This document shows positions 49,225-58,216 of a DNA stretch of 64,000 nucleotides, piece after piece. The translations under genes and the position numbers were made by a program. The notes under the pieces are model-generated. The model ran no database searches. It was not told where the DNA came from and saw only the letters and a list, made by a program, of their open reading frames with translations. Source of the stretch: Lentibacillus sediminis (lineage in GTDB: Bacteria > Bacillota > Bacilli > Bacillales > Amphibacillaceae); the NCBI RefSeq assembly GCF_002763455.1, contig NZ_NIXK01000010.1, positions 52,147 to 116,146 of the forward strand, read 5' to 3'. Positions within the stretch are counted from its first letter, which is position 1. Each line of letters starts with the position of its first letter.

Positions 49225-50058
49225 CTATCCAATCGTCTCCACTTTTATCTCATGAGCTACGCCGCTTTTGCGAATTGCCGCATGATACGTGGGGCCAACT
49301 ATTTCAGTATAGGAAAATCCGTATTCAATCGCGGTTGTTACAAAGCGTTTTGCCTCCAGAACCGCTTTCTCTACAGTCGTTCCTTTGGTAAGATAAGCAG
49401 CAATCGCCGCTGAATAGGTGCAGCCTGCCCCGCTCGTATTTACCGTATCCACCCGGGGCGCGGTGAATGACGTGACCTTGTGACCATCATAAAGCACATC
49501 GACCGCCGGACCGGTCAGTCGTCCGCCTTTCACCAGCACATTTCCCGCGCCCAACTGATGGAGATCCACTGCTGCCTGCTTGAGAGCCTCAACACTTTCC
49601 AGACTCCTGCCTCCAAGCAGCAGGGAGGCTTCAGGCACGTTCGGTGTGATGATTTCGGCCATGGGAACCAGTTCGTCCTTAAGTTTATCAATCGCATCGT
49701 CATCCAAAAGCTGTGAACCCATTTTTCCCACCATCACCGGATCCACAACAATATGATCAGCCGCTGAATCACCAAGCAGATGAGCCACAGTCCCGATCAC
49801 TTCTTTGGAAAACAGCATGCCGATTTTTACCCCGTCCATCCCGACTTGCCTGTTTAATGTAGAAAACTGCGCTTCTATTGCTTCGATAGTCTGGGGATGT
49901 ACGTTTTTGCCGGTTTCCGGATGTTTGCCGACAATCGCCGTGACCACACTCATTCCGTAGACATCCAGTTCCTGAAAGGTTTTCAGATCAGCCTGGATGC
50001 CGGCACTTCCCCCTGCAGCAGAACCTGCGATCGTTACAACACGAGCTGGTAGTTCCAT
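49225..50058 (-). CDS. pdxK: Pyridoxine/hydroxymethylpyrimidine kinase, PdxK/ThiD family
   Basis: This 277-residue ribokinase-fold enzyme phosphorylates vitamin B6 alcohols, or the thiamine precursor HMP. It shows TIAGSAAGGSAGIQADLKTF (residues 8-27), VDPVMVGKMGSQLL near 120, and the ATP-site and catalytic Asp motif NTSGAGCTYSAAIAAYL near 220. Absence of thiamine genes nearby and resemblance to B. subtilis PdxK (formerly ThiD) favour the B6 role. Note the AAGGSAG in the first motif where many have DSSGGAG. Single gene. Confidence 0.87.
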   Translation of the reverse strand: MELPARVVTIAGSAAGGSAGIQADLKTFQELDVYGMSVVTAIVGKHPETGKNVHPQTIEAIEAQFSTLNRQVGMDGVKIGMLFSKEVIGTVAHLLGDSAADHIVVDPVMVGKMGSQLLDDDAIDKLKDELVPMAEIITPNVPEASLLLGGRSLESVEALKQAAVDLHQLGAGNVLVKGGRLTGPAVDVLYDGHKVTSFTAPRVDTVNTSGAGCTYSAAIAAYLTKGTTVEKAVLEAKRFVTTAIEYGFSYTEIVGPTYHAAIRKSGVAHEIKVETIG

Positions 50059-50088
50059 TTCCGTAAAATCCTTTCTATCATAAACATT

Positions 50089-50574
50089 TTAAAATAGCAG
50101 CACCACAAAGAACCAGATGATCATAATCAGCTGAATGACCACCTTGGCCACGGCACCGCCGAGAAATCCGATCAGGGAGCCGATTGACGCCCTTAGTGCT
50201 TCCCCGGATGAACGCTTCTGCATCATTTCCACTGCGAATACCACGAGAAAAGGAACATAAAGAATCCCGAATGGCGGCGTAATAAATGATCCGACAATCA
50301 CCGCAACGGCCGCTGCTCTCTCTCCTGTCTTACTGCCGCCGAACCGTTTGACAAAATAACTGTTGGCAATAATGTCCGCGACAAACAGGATAGCGGTAAA
50401 CACAAGCATGGCAATCCAGAACGTCCATGTCAGCTCATCAGGGTTCAGCACGAAATGATAAAGCAGAAAACCTCCCCAGAGAACCACCACAGAAGGGATA
50501 ATCGGAAAAATAATCCCCACAAAACTTAAAACGAAAAATGCAATAATCAAAATCCAAATCACTATATCGAGCAT
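50089..50574 (-). CDS. DUF456 membrane protein
   Basis: This 161-residue protein has about five spans and the DUF456 layout: a first helix with FVGIIFPIIPSVVVLWGGFL, a central cytosolic YFVKRFGGSKTGERAAAVA, and a Gly-rich end SIGSLIGFLGGAVAKVVIQ. No function is known. It lies between plsY-like and pdxK genes in the same direction, with 13 and 30 bases of spacing, so it may be co-transcribed. Confidence 0.88.
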   Translation of the reverse strand: MLDIVIWILIIAFFVLSFVGIIFPIIPSVVVLWGGFLLYHFVLNPDELTWTFWIAMLVFTAILFVADIIANSYFVKRFGGSKTGERAAAVAVIVGSFITPPFGILYVPFLVVFAVEMMQKRSSGEALRASIGSLIGFLGGAVAKVVIQLIMIIWFFVVLLF

Positions 50575-50587
50575 GCTGTTCCTCCTG

Positions 50588-51208
50588 TTATGCGGACTTT
50601 CTCCACATACTTGATAGCTTCGTCTCTTCTTTCGTCAGGATGCGGCGGTAATTTTCCATATGCTTTACAACACTGAGGACCGACAAAAAGAGCACAATCG
50701 CCGCTGGTTCCACGCCAAAGAAAACATAGGTAGTAACCAAAAAGGAAAGATACATGAACAAAACGCCGACCACCAGATAATCTGTCGTGAAGGTCAACAA
50801 CAGTAAAATACCAATCCCAATTACTGCAATCCGCCAGTCGACAGCCAAAAGAACCCCGACAAGCGAGGCAGTTCCTTTCCCGCCGCTGAATTTCATGTTA
50901 ATCGGGTAGTTGTGGCCAATGATTACAAATAATGCCGTCACATAGACAAGCAAGGTCTGCGCTTCTCCAACAATCCCGTTTTCCTGCAAAATAAATAAAG
51001 TAAGTAAAATCGCCAATGTCGCTTTAAAAATATCAATAAGTGCAACAAGTATCCCGTATTTCCAGCCGAGCACAATCGTCGTATTCGATGCCCCGGCATT
51101 TTTTACCCCGGTCTTCTTCAGGTTCACCTTTTTCAGTTTGCCCACGAGCTGGGATCCATGCAGACAGCCAAATAAATAACCGATCACTCCGGCAATGATA
51201 AAATACAT
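50588..51208 (-). CDS. plsY: PlsY-family glycerol-3-phosphate acyltransferase
   Basis: This 206-residue membrane enzyme has the PlsY motifs: YLFGCLHGSQLVGK (motif 1), TGVKNAGASNTTIVLG (motif 2) and GHNYPINMKFSGGKGTAS (motif 3). PlsY transfers an acyl group from acyl-phosphate to glycerol-3-phosphate to start phospholipid synthesis. The motifs deviate slightly from the housekeeping enzyme (SGS, GSGNxGATN), so it may be a paralogue of the main PlsY. Start ATG 51208 follows GGGGGAGTGGGG. Confidence 0.85.
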   Translation of the reverse strand: MYFIIAGVIGYLFGCLHGSQLVGKLKKVNLKKTGVKNAGASNTTIVLGWKYGILVALIDIFKATLAILLTLFILQENGIVGEAQTLLVYVTALFVIIGHNYPINMKFSGGKGTASLVGVLLAVDWRIAVIGIGILLLLTFTTDYLVVGVLFMYLSFLVTTYVFFGVEPAAIVLFLSVLSVVKHMENYRRILTKEETKLSSMWRKSA

Positions 51209-51314
51209 TTCCCCACTCCCCCTTTGCTTTTAGTATATCGCGAAAAGGGGATTTAGGGAATGCGATCGGAGAAGATTATTCAGAAAAAGCCAGCATGTGA
51301 TAAAGCTGTCAAAT

Positions 51315-51728
51315 TTACTCCTGATTCTCCCGCTCATGAATGATTTCCCGCCACTCGAAGTCGCCGCGTTCCAGGGCATGGATGAACACTTCCGCAGAAG
51401 CCATATTGGTTGCCAGTGGGATAGCATACACATCACAAAGACGCATTAAAGCCGAGACATCCGGCTCATGCGGCTGGGCGGTCAGCGGATCACGGAAAAA
51501 GATGACCAGATCCATGTTGTTGTCGGCAATCATCCCGCCGATTTGCTGGTCGCCTCCCAGCGGGCCGGAGCGGAACCGGTGCAGGTCCAGACCCGTATTC
51601 TCTTCAATCCTCAGACCTGTGGTGCCTGTGGCAAAAAGCTTGTGTTTTTCCAGACAATATTTATAGGCCTGAGCAAACCGGATGATATCATCTTTCTTTT
51701 TATCATGAGCAATCAGCGCAATGTTCAT
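51315..51728 (-). CDS. mgsA: Methylglyoxal synthase
   Basis: This 137-residue enzyme converts dihydroxyacetone phosphate to methylglyoxal, bypassing lower glycolysis when phosphate is short. It has [13 protein letters not shown] (residues 3-15), the phosphate-binding ATGTTG (34-39), [13 protein letters not shown] with the catalytic Asp, and [11 protein letters not shown] with the catalytic His. The length matches the family. It follows gndA by 12 bases in the same direction, so the two may be co-transcribed. Confidence 0.96.
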   Translation of the reverse strand: MNIALIAHDKKKDDIIRFAQAYKYCLEKHKLFATGTTGLRIEENTGLDLHRFRSGPLGGDQQIGGMIADNNMDLVIFFRDPLTAQPHEPDVSALMRLCDVYAIPLATNMASAEVFIHALERGDFEWREIIHERENQE

Positions 51729-51740
51729 CCTTCTCCTCCT

Positions 51741-53147
51741 CTAGAACCAGTTGGTGTGGAATACGCCTTCTTTATCCTTGCGTTCATACGTATGGGCGCC
51801 AAAGTAATCACGCTGCGCCTGGATGAGATTTGCCGGCAAGTCCTCGGATCGGTAGCTGTCATAGTAGGCAACCGCGCTGGAAAACGCAGGAACGGCAATC
51901 CCCTGTTTCACAGCAATCGCGACCACTTCCCTTAGCGCCGACTGATAGCCTTCTGCGATCTCTTTAAAATATGGATCCAGCAGCAAATTGGCCAGATCCG
52001 GTTCGCGGTCATAGGCATCTTTAATCTTTTGCAGGAAATGCGCGCGAATAATGCAGCCCCCGCGCCAGATCATCGCAATATCCCCATACTGAAGATCCCA
52101 GCCATATTCTTTGGAAGCTGCCCGCATTTGCGCGAAACCTTGCGCATAGGAACAGATTTTACTCATATAAAGTGCTTTGCGCACCGCTTCAATCAATTCT
52201 TCGCGGCCGCCGCTATAAGATTCCTCGTTCGGCCCCTGCAGCAATTTGCTCGCCTGCACCCGCTCACTCTTCAAGGAAGAAATAAACCGGGCAAAGACGG
52301 ATTCCGTAATCAATGGCAGTGGTACACCAAGGTCAAGTGCGTTTTTGCTAGTCCATTTTCCTGTGCCTTTTTGTCCTGCTTTATCGAGGATGACATCAAC
52401 CAGCGGCTTTCCTGTCTCCTCATCGGTTTTTGTGAAAATTTCAGAAGTAATTTCAATTAAATAGCTGTCGAGCTCGCCTTTGTTCCACTCGGCAAACACC
52501 TCATGCAGTTCATCGGTCTCCATGCCAAGCACGTGTTTCAGGATGTAATATGCTTCAGCAATCAATTGCATATCGCCATATTCAATGCCGTTGTGCACCA
52601 TTTTCACAAAATGCCCGGCTCCATTAGGCCCAATGTATGTCACACATGGGTCCCCTTCCACCTTGGCGGAAATGGCCTCCAGTATCGGTGCCACCGGTTC
52701 GTACGCCTCTTTCTGCCCGCCTGGCATAATCGACGGCCCGGTCAGTGCGCCCTCTTCCCCGCCGGAGACGCCTGTACCGATAAAATGAATCCCGGTTTCA
52801 TCAAGCTGCTGATTGCGGCGGATGGTATCTTCAAACAAGGTATTGCCGCCGTCTATCAGAATATCGCCCTTTTCCAGATACGGCTTCAGTGATTCAATGG
52901 TCGCATCCGTTGCCGGTCCCGCTTTGACCATTAACAGGATCTTCCGCGGTTTTTCCAGCGAGTTGACAAACTCCTCGACGGTGGTTGCCCCGACAAAGTT
53001 TTTCCCTTTTGCCTCATCCTGCAGAAAGGCTTCTGTTTTTTCCGAGGACCGATTGTACACGGCAACCGAATACCCTCTGCTTTCTATGTTTAATGCAAGA
53101 TTTTTTCCCATTACTGCTAAACCAATAACACCAATTTGCTGTGCCAT
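51741..53147 (-). CDS. gndA: 6-phosphogluconate dehydrogenase, decarboxylating
   Basis: This 468-residue enzyme oxidises 6-phosphogluconate to ribulose-5-phosphate and carbon dioxide in the pentose phosphate pathway. It has the cofactor motif [19 protein letters not shown] (residue 5), with NRSSEKT favouring NADP. The substrate motif [20 protein letters not shown] is near 125, [18 protein letters not shown] near 180, and the C-terminal [18 protein letters not shown] completes the active site. Full length. ATG 53147 is chosen because AAAGGA lies seven bases upstream; further in-frame starts lack a ribosome site. Confidence 0.97.
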   Translation of the reverse strand: MAQQIGVIGLAVMGKNLALNIESRGYSVAVYNRSSEKTEAFLQDEAKGKNFVGATTVEEFVNSLEKPRKILLMVKAGPATDATIESLKPYLEKGDILIDGGNTLFEDTIRRNQQLDETGIHFIGTGVSGGEEGALTGPSIMPGGQKEAYEPVAPILEAISAKVEGDPCVTYIGPNGAGHFVKMVHNGIEYGDMQLIAEAYYILKHVLGMETDELHEVFAEWNKGELDSYLIEITSEIFTKTDEETGKPLVDVILDKAGQKGTGKWTSKNALDLGVPLPLITESVFARFISSLKSERVQASKLLQGPNEESYSGGREELIEAVRKALYMSKICSYAQGFAQMRAASKEYGWDLQYGDIAMIWRGGCIIRAHFLQKIKDAYDREPDLANLLLDPYFKEIAEGYQSALREVVAIAVKQGIAVPAFSSAVAYYDSYRSEDLPANLIQAQRDYFGAHTYERKDKEGVFHTNWF

Positions 53148-53303
53148 GCTCATTTCCTTTCTATGCTCTCTATGTTTCTTCAAATTATATCACTAAACAA
53201 CCCCACAAATCCAAGCCGGAGCCTTTACGCTTCAAGTGGATGAATACTTGTCTCTGGTGTTAAAATAGAAGAAAAGATAGTTCCGGGGGAGGAACCTGAC
53301 AGC

Positions 53304-53882
53304 ATGAAAAAGGTTATCGACATATTGCTGCCGTGGGCCCTGATTGCTTTTTTTCTGATGATCCTCTTACTTCTATATAACCAGATGAATGGAAATTACG
53401 TTGACCGTGGCGAGGACGCTCCTGTTCCAGAACACCTTCACCCTGTCGTCGAAGAAAATAAAAACATACTGCTGGAGCAAGCGGCAGATATTGGCATCGA
53501 CGTTGTCATTACCGACGGCACTCGCTCGATTGAACGGCAAAATGAATTATATGCTCAAGGGCGGACAGCCGACGGTGTGATCGTAACCCATGCGGAGGGC
53601 GGGGAATCCTACCATAATTACGGCCTGGCCATTGACTATGCTCTTCGCAATGACGAGGGAGAGATTATTTGGGATATCACTTACGATGGCAACGACAATG
53701 GTGAGCGCGATTGGTTTGAAGTGGCGGACATCGCCAAGGAGCTTGGTTTTGAATGGGGCGGAGACTGGGAAAGCTTTACCGACTATCCCCATCTGCAAAT
53801 GGATTTCGGTCTGAGCATCGCCCAACTGCAGCGGGGACTGCGCCCGGATCCAGAGGGAGAGCAGGAAGAAGCACATGAATAG
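53304..53882 (+). CDS. M15-family peptidase, CwlK/VanY type
   Basis: This 192-residue exported or membrane-anchored zinc peptidase has an N-terminal span (residues 7-28) and the M15 catalytic set. RSIERQNELYAQGRT leads in, the zinc ligands are in the SYHNYGLAIDYAL motif (near residue 110), and HLQMDF follows near 165. It likely trims peptidoglycan stem peptides, like the L-Ala-D-Glu endopeptidase CwlK or D,D-carboxypeptidases. ATG 53304 has GGGGGAGG upstream. Monocistronic. Confidence 0.88.
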   Translation: MKKVIDILLPWALIAFFLMILLLLYNQMNGNYVDRGEDAPVPEHLHPVVEENKNILLEQAADIGIDVVITDGTRSIERQNELYAQGRTADGVIVTHAEGGESYHNYGLAIDYALRNDEGEIIWDITYDGNDNGERDWFEVADIAKELGFEWGGDWESFTDYPHLQMDFGLSIAQLQRGLRPDPEGEQEEAHE

Positions 53883-53962
53883 ACACTGGGCTTGTAGCAT
53901 TTTATAATAGAAATATCTTTAATTCAGAATAAATTGGCCCTGCCACTTAAGGAGGTAGACAG

Positions 53963-54940
53963 ATGGAATTAAAAGGAATTCATCATGTCTCAGCGATCAC
54001 GGCAAATACGCAAGAAAATTACCGTTTTTATACAGAGGTGCTCGGAATGCGCCTGGTAAAAAAGACCGTCAACCAGGATGATACCTCGATGTACCATTTG
54101 TTTTACGCGGATGAAATTGGGAATCCGGGGACCGATTTAACCTTTTTCGAAATCCCGCGTGCCGGAACGACCTATCCGGGCCATGGAAGTATCTCCGCAA
54201 CCGCATTGCGCGTGCCTGATGATGCTGCCCTCACCTATTGGCAGGAACGCTTCAATGAATACAACGTCGAGCATGACGGCATTTCCGAACAAGCCGGACG
54301 GAAGGTCATCCATTTCCGCGATTTCGAAAAGCAGCGCCTTACGCTTATTTCCGATGAAACAAATAGTGGCGTGCCTGGCGGAAACGTGTGGGAACTCAGC
54401 CCGGTACCGACAGATAAAGGAATCATCGGACTCGGACCAAGCAAACTGACCGTCCCGGATGCGGAGCCGACGATTAGAGTATTAACAGAAGTATTGTCCT
54501 TTCAGCAGGTCGCAAGCTATCCATCACCAGTCAGCGGCCAGCCGGATATTCTGGTGTTCTCCACCGGGGAGGGCGGCACCGGTGCAGAGGTGCATCTTGA
54601 GGTCCGTGAAGATTTGTCCCGGGAGCGGCCCGGCCGCGGCAGTGTCCACCACGTGGCATTCCGCGTAGAAGATGAAGCAGAACTCGCAAAGTGGAGAGAT
54701 CGCCTGCAGGAAGCCCGCCTTCCCAATTCCGGTGTAGTGGAACGCTTTTATTTTAAATCGCTGTATTTCCGCGAGCCAAATGGCATTTTATTCGAGCTGG
54801 CTACAGACGGACCGGGATTTGCTACCGACGAATCACCCGAGCACCTAGGTGAATCCCTTGCTTTGCCGCCTTATATTGAAGATCAACGCGAGGAAATTGA
54901 AGCTAAATTGCAGCCGGTGGATACGGAGAGATCACAGTAA
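53963..54940 (+). CDS. Ring-cleaving-dioxygenase-like VOC protein, MhqO type
   Basis: This 325-residue protein has two tandem vicinal-oxygen-chelate domains (residues 5-140 and 150-285). Metal-ligand positions are His in LKGIHHVSAI, His in SVHHVAFRV, and Glu in GILFELATD. It resembles MhqO/MhqE/LinE-type dioxygenases of Bacillus, which are induced by quinones and diamide through MhqR. No regulator of that kind is visible beside it. AAGGAGG precedes ATG 53963. Confidence 0.87.
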   Translation: MELKGIHHVSAITANTQENYRFYTEVLGMRLVKKTVNQDDTSMYHLFYADEIGNPGTDLTFFEIPRAGTTYPGHGSISATALRVPDDAALTYWQERFNEYNVEHDGISEQAGRKVIHFRDFEKQRLTLISDETNSGVPGGNVWELSPVPTDKGIIGLGPSKLTVPDAEPTIRVLTEVLSFQQVASYPSPVSGQPDILVFSTGEGGTGAEVHLEVREDLSRERPGRGSVHHVAFRVEDEAELAKWRDRLQEARLPNSGVVERFYFKSLYFREPNGILFELATDGPGFATDESPEHLGESLALPPYIEDQREEIEAKLQPVDTERSQ

Positions 54941-54946
54941 TTGATT

Positions 54947-54990
54947 AAAAAAAGACAGGATGCCACCGTTCAGGTTAGGCATCCTGTCTT
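54947..54990. terminator. Bidirectional terminator
   Basis: AAGACAGGATGCC and GGCATCCTGTCTT form a perfect 13-bp stem around 13 bases. An A-run on its left provides the T-run for the reverse-strand pheromone gene, which ends two bases to the right. Confidence 0.9.
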
Positions 54991-54991
54991 A

Positions 54992-55111
54992 CTATTCACC
55001 CCCAACAGGTGTATCATCATGTGGTTCAGGATATTTCTCTTCATCGGCGATAACAGTTTGAGGTACTATTAACGTAAATATTACAAGTACCAAAATAAGA
55101 ATTTTTTTCAT
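54992..55111 (-). CDS. Exported pro-peptide, probable pheromone of the RRNPP regulator
   Basis: A 39-codon gene (ATG 55111, ribosome site AAGGGGGG at nine bases). Residues 1-22 are a typical Sec signal (MKKILILVLVIFTLIVPQTV), with likely cleavage after VIA. The mature acidic tail is EEKYPEPHDDTPVGGE. Size, signal and position, 18 bases after an HTH-TPR regulator gene in the same direction, are those of PapR and NprX pro-peptides, matured outside the cell and re-imported as 5-8 residue pheromones. By analogy the signal would come from the C-terminal end (around DDTPVGGE). No annotation pipeline is likely to call it. Confidence 0.75.
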   Translation of the reverse strand: MKKILILVLVIFTLIVPQTVIADEEKYPEPHDDTPVGGE

Positions 55112-55129
55112 TTTACTAATCCCCCCTTA

Positions 55130-56383
55130 TCAGTAGCTTCTTTTTCTATAATGTAAAGCTAATTCAAAATAATGAACTGCTTCTTTATAGTGGAATGTTT
55201 CCCTATAAAATGAACCCAGTAACTCCAAACACTCACAATAAAGATTATAAGATTTTTCTTTAGCATAAGGTAAAGCTGTTTCTATGATATAATCTCGGTA
55301 TTTAATATTAAGGCTTGCATCTAGATGTTTAAATTTTAATAGGTTGAATTTGACTTCATACAAAAAATCCTGTTTGTCTTCTGCTAAGAATGCTCCCTCG
55401 TCAAGATGATGACTTGCTTTTTCATCCTCACCCTGACCCATGTATTCTTTTACCAATAAGTAATGTGCCATAATTTTTTCAGCAGGATCTTTATAAAATT
55501 CAATACTTTTATTTAGCGAATCTATTGCTTTTTGAGACTGTCCCAATCCCGAAAAAGACATACCCATGTTGTGATAAACCTTGCTTCTAATTATTTCAGG
55601 GTTCTCCAATTGCTCACTAGTGGTTAAAAGTTTTTCAAAATAATCTATTGCAATTGGATACTCATGAATACGATTGAAGTTGATGCCTAATATTAACTGG
55701 CAATCAGCAGAGCGCTTGAAGTCCATTTTTTCAGAAAATAATCCTAATGCTTTTTCTGTGTAATAAATAGACATGGTGATGTTGTTATTGCGACTGAAGA
55801 CCATAGCCATTTGAAAGTAAAATTCGGGGTCTCTTATATATAATTGATCTGCAATTTGGTTAGCTTCTATATAATATTCTTTAGCTTTTGAAATACTACC
55901 AAAGAGATATTCATATAACCCTAATGATTGGGTGTATATTAAGCTATATTTTGGTGATAAATAATCCATGAACTCTGCATCAATTATTCCCTTAATTTTA
56001 TTAGCCCTATCTTTATCTTTAATAGAAAGATAATAACGCAGTTCTGCTGTTCTATATTGCCCAATCATATACGGATCTGTGATATTCAGGAGCAAATCAT
56101 CCATTTCATTGAATAATCTTTTTGCTTCCTTTTTATCTCTTTGACTTATGTAATTCAGAAGCCTCTCGATCAATTTTATTTCTCCGGAATAATCTTTCTC
56201 TTCTACATCGGCAACCGTTATGTCAAGTTTCTCACAAATTAACTTCAATGTTTCTATATTCGGGGTAATTTTATCGTTCTCAATCTTGCTTAGATACGTG
56301 GCGGCACATATCCCACTGGCTAATTCCTCTTGCGTGAATTTTTTCTTCTTTCTATAATACCTAAGATTCTCCCCTAAAGCCAT
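55130..56383 (-). CDS. RRNPP-type HTH-TPR quorum-sensing regulator
   Basis: This 417-residue cytoplasmic regulator has an Xre-type helix-turn-helix (residues 5-60: LRYYRKKKKFTQEELASGIC with TYLSKIENDK) and then about nine TPR-like helical repeats (70-415). Among these are GLYEYLFGSISKAKEYYIEA and MGMSFSGLGQSQKAIDSLNK. Architecture and length match NprR (about 420) rather than PlcR (about 285). Such proteins bind a re-imported peptide in the TPR groove, which changes DNA binding. The tiny exported-peptide gene directly downstream is its likely partner. It faces the accessory genes at 56530-58870, its probable targets. AT-rich. Confidence 0.88.
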   Translation of the reverse strand: MALGENLRYYRKKKKFTQEELASGICAATYLSKIENDKITPNIETLKLICEKLDITVADVEEKDYSGEIKLIERLLNYISQRDKKEAKRLFNEMDDLLLNITDPYMIGQYRTAELRYYLSIKDKDRANKIKGIIDAEFMDYLSPKYSLIYTQSLGLYEYLFGSISKAKEYYIEANQIADQLYIRDPEFYFQMAMVFSRNNNITMSIYYTEKALGLFSEKMDFKRSADCQLILGINFNRIHEYPIAIDYFEKLLTTSEQLENPEIIRSKVYHNMGMSFSGLGQSQKAIDSLNKSIEFYKDPAEKIMAHYLLVKEYMGQGEDEKASHHLDEGAFLAEDKQDFLYEVKFNLLKFKHLDASLNIKYRDYIIETALPYAKEKSYNLYCECLELLGSFYRETFHYKEAVHYFELALHYRKRSY

Positions 56384-56529
56384 AGAAATCCCCCTTTTAA
56401 TACTTGTTAAAATTAATTCGTAATACCCCTATATCTTCCACTCTATCGTTATTATTTTACCAATACAAAATATCAATTGTCCATGGTAAGATTTAAAATA
56501 ACAAGTCAGTGATTGGGAGGGTGATGAAA

Positions 56530-56601
56530 ATGTACGGAAACTCCAATTCTATAAAACAGAGAATGATAGTGGGTTTCGGAGGTTCAAAGATTAAGCAGTA
56601 G
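56530..56601 (+). CDS. Possible 23-residue peptide gene
   Basis: ATG 56530 with a strong ribosome site GGGAGG nine bases upstream; ATG 56524 is also in frame. The basic, Gly-rich peptide begins MYGNSNSIKQRM and continues IVGFGGSKIKQ. It has no export signal. It lies between the divergent RRNPP regulator and the secreted-protein gene. It could be a leaderless bacteriocin, a leader peptide for attenuation at the inverted repeats that follow, or chance. Confidence 0.4.
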   Translation: MYGNSNSIKQRMIVGFGGSKIKQ

Positions 56602-56645
56602 CTCGTTTAGGAAATTGTATAGCTTAAACGCACACAATTATTTTT

Positions 56646-56709
56646 GCAATCTTTATAATAATATAACAAAATATTATTATAGTTGTTGAGATTAATCTTA
56701 AAAGATTGC
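56646..56709 (+). other. Nested perfect inverted repeats upstream of the secreted-protein gene
   Basis: GCAATCTTT (56646-56654) pairs with AAAGATTGC (56701-56709). Inside, ATAATAATAT (56655-56664) pairs with ATATTATTAT (56671-56680) around AACAAA, and AGATTAATCT (56689-56698) is a perfect palindrome. The set lies 60 bases before the secreted-protein start and may be an operator, an attenuator or a structured RNA. The rest of the stretch 56384-56769 shows only the small peptide frame. Confidence 0.6.
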
Positions 56710-56769
56710 ATTTTCCACCCGTGAAGCAGGATTGACTATTTGTTTCACAAAAAATAAGGAGGAATTAAA

Positions 56770-57489
56770 TTGTCTCAAAAAGTCGTTAAGAAACTTTGGC
56801 TCACAAGTTTTTTTGCAGTGGCGCTAACCTTGATGTTTACCTCTCAATCAGTATTTGCAGAAGAAAGTAATTACAAGATTGAAGATGGAGAAGTTATAAA
56901 CATTGAGACAGGTGAAACATACTCTAATGCCGTTGAAGTAGAAGGTGGGGAAGAAAACAAACTATCTCTGCAAGAATTGAAAACTCATTTAGAAGAACAA
57001 GAAAAGAACCCAGTGAACAATCAAGATTTAAACCGTCATAACCAGATCGGTAATAATAATTTAGCTAGTCTCATTTACATTTATAATGAAACTAGTAGTT
57101 CTACTAATTATTATGAATCTGGTGATGATATTAGAGTAAGTGCTGCAATTGATTGCAGTGGTTCAGGCCAACCATGCGGTATTACAAGCACAACCGGCTG
57201 GTCTGTATCAGAGTCATTTAATGTTAACGTCGGAATTCCAGAAATCAGGGCTGGTGCAGGGTTTTCATGGCAACGCACTGCCACAAACTCTTATTCATAT
57301 ACTGCATACGTACCGATAGGTGAAACAAAGGCTTTGTATTTTGATCCGGCTTATAATATCACCAACGGTGTTTTGACGGCATATTTAGCTGGCCCTGGTG
57401 CGCCAGAATTAGATAAATATGCAGTAAGAGCTCTCTCGCCAGACATAAATGCAACCGGCTATCCAGACGGTGTGTACTTTTTACGATAA
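56770..57489 (+). CDS. Secreted beta-rich protein, unknown (possible toxin or effector)
   Basis: A 239-residue protein with a Sec signal peptide (residues 1-30, cleavage after SVFA). A charged linker follows (to about residue 95), then a Ser/Thr/Gly/Tyr-rich domain. It has two Cys close together (AIDCSGSGQPCGIT), which may form a disulfide. Alternating patterns such as WSVSESFNVNVGIPEIRAG and YSYTAYVPIGETKALYF suggest beta-sandwich or pore-type structure. I recognise no family. TTG 56770 follows AAGGAGG at six bases. It is divergent from the RRNPP regulator and likely controlled by it; a bacteriocin- or toxin-like role is inference. Confidence 0.7.
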   Translation: MSQKVVKKLWLTSFFAVALTLMFTSQSVFAEESNYKIEDGEVINIETGETYSNAVEVEGGEENKLSLQELKTHLEEQEKNPVNNQDLNRHNQIGNNNLASLIYIYNETSSSTNYYESGDDIRVSAAIDCSGSGQPCGITSTTGWSVSESFNVNVGIPEIRAGAGFSWQRTATNSYSYTAYVPIGETKALYFDPAYNITNGVLTAYLAGPGAPELDKYAVRALSPDINATGYPDGVYFLR

Positions 57490-57517
57490 CTTATGGATGA
57501 AATTAGCTTGATAAATT

Positions 57518-57551
57518 ACTCCATATCATTTATAAATGATATGGAGTTTTT
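57518..57551 (+). terminator. Terminator of the secreted-protein gene
   Basis: ACTCCATATCATT and AATGATATGGAGT form a perfect 13-bp stem around TATA, followed by TTTT. Confidence 0.88.
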
Positions 57552-57593
57552 ACATAAGATAAGTGTTTTATAACCTTTTAGAGAGGTGATCCG

Positions 57594-58064
57594 ATGGTTA
57601 AAAATTTTTTATTAGTTGTATTAGCTATTATGGTGTTGCAAGGGTGTAACAATCCAAACCAAAGTACAACAGAACAAGAAATATTTCCCACATTAGAAAG
57701 CGCTGTGAACGAATTTGAGAAATCAGTAGGAGAAAACCTTGTATTAGTAAATACCACGAATGGTGAACATCTTTTGTTAGCTGAAGATAATAACAATTTC
57801 TTCTACGTAGCTGGAATATTTCAGGAAGATAAGGAATTTATATTAAGAAAATTAACAGCAAGGATAGATATAAGCGGAGGAGGTGGCGGTGTAGAAATCA
57901 TACTACCTGATTCAAAAAATAAATACTTTATTACTGTTAAAGAAAATTCTATAATCACTCATAATGAACATACGTATTCGCCATTCTCACAAAATAAAAC
58001 ATTTCAAGTGCTAGCTAAAAAAAATGGTAAAACAATGATTGAATCGTATGAAAAAATTAAGTAG
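57594..58064 (+). CDS. Small lipoprotein, unknown
   Basis: This 156-residue protein has a lipoprotein signal with lipobox VLQGC (Cys at about residue 18), then a soluble domain with repeated beta-like stretches and GGGGGVEIILPDSKNKYF in the middle. No family is recognised. The gene follows the secreted protein after a terminator and precedes a membrane protein gene; all three share AT-rich codons. As part of a toxin-type module it could serve as a self-protection protein, but this is conjecture. Confidence 0.65.
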   Translation: MVKNFLLVVLAIMVLQGCNNPNQSTTEQEIFPTLESAVNEFEKSVGENLVLVNTTNGEHLLLAEDNNNFFYVAGIFQEDKEFILRKLTARIDISGGGGGVEIILPDSKNKYFITVKENSIITHNEHTYSPFSQNKTFQVLAKKNGKTMIESYEKIK

Positions 58065-58216
58065 GGTCTAAACCGTTTTTTGGACAACATATCATGTTTG
58101 GAAATTTTTAAGTAAAAAAGAGAATAAAGATAGTACGAATAACGGTAGCAACCTGTAGTCCGCTTGTTCCTTTAACGGGCGAGTTAATTGAAGAATGAAA
58201 ATCAGGGGGTGATTCA

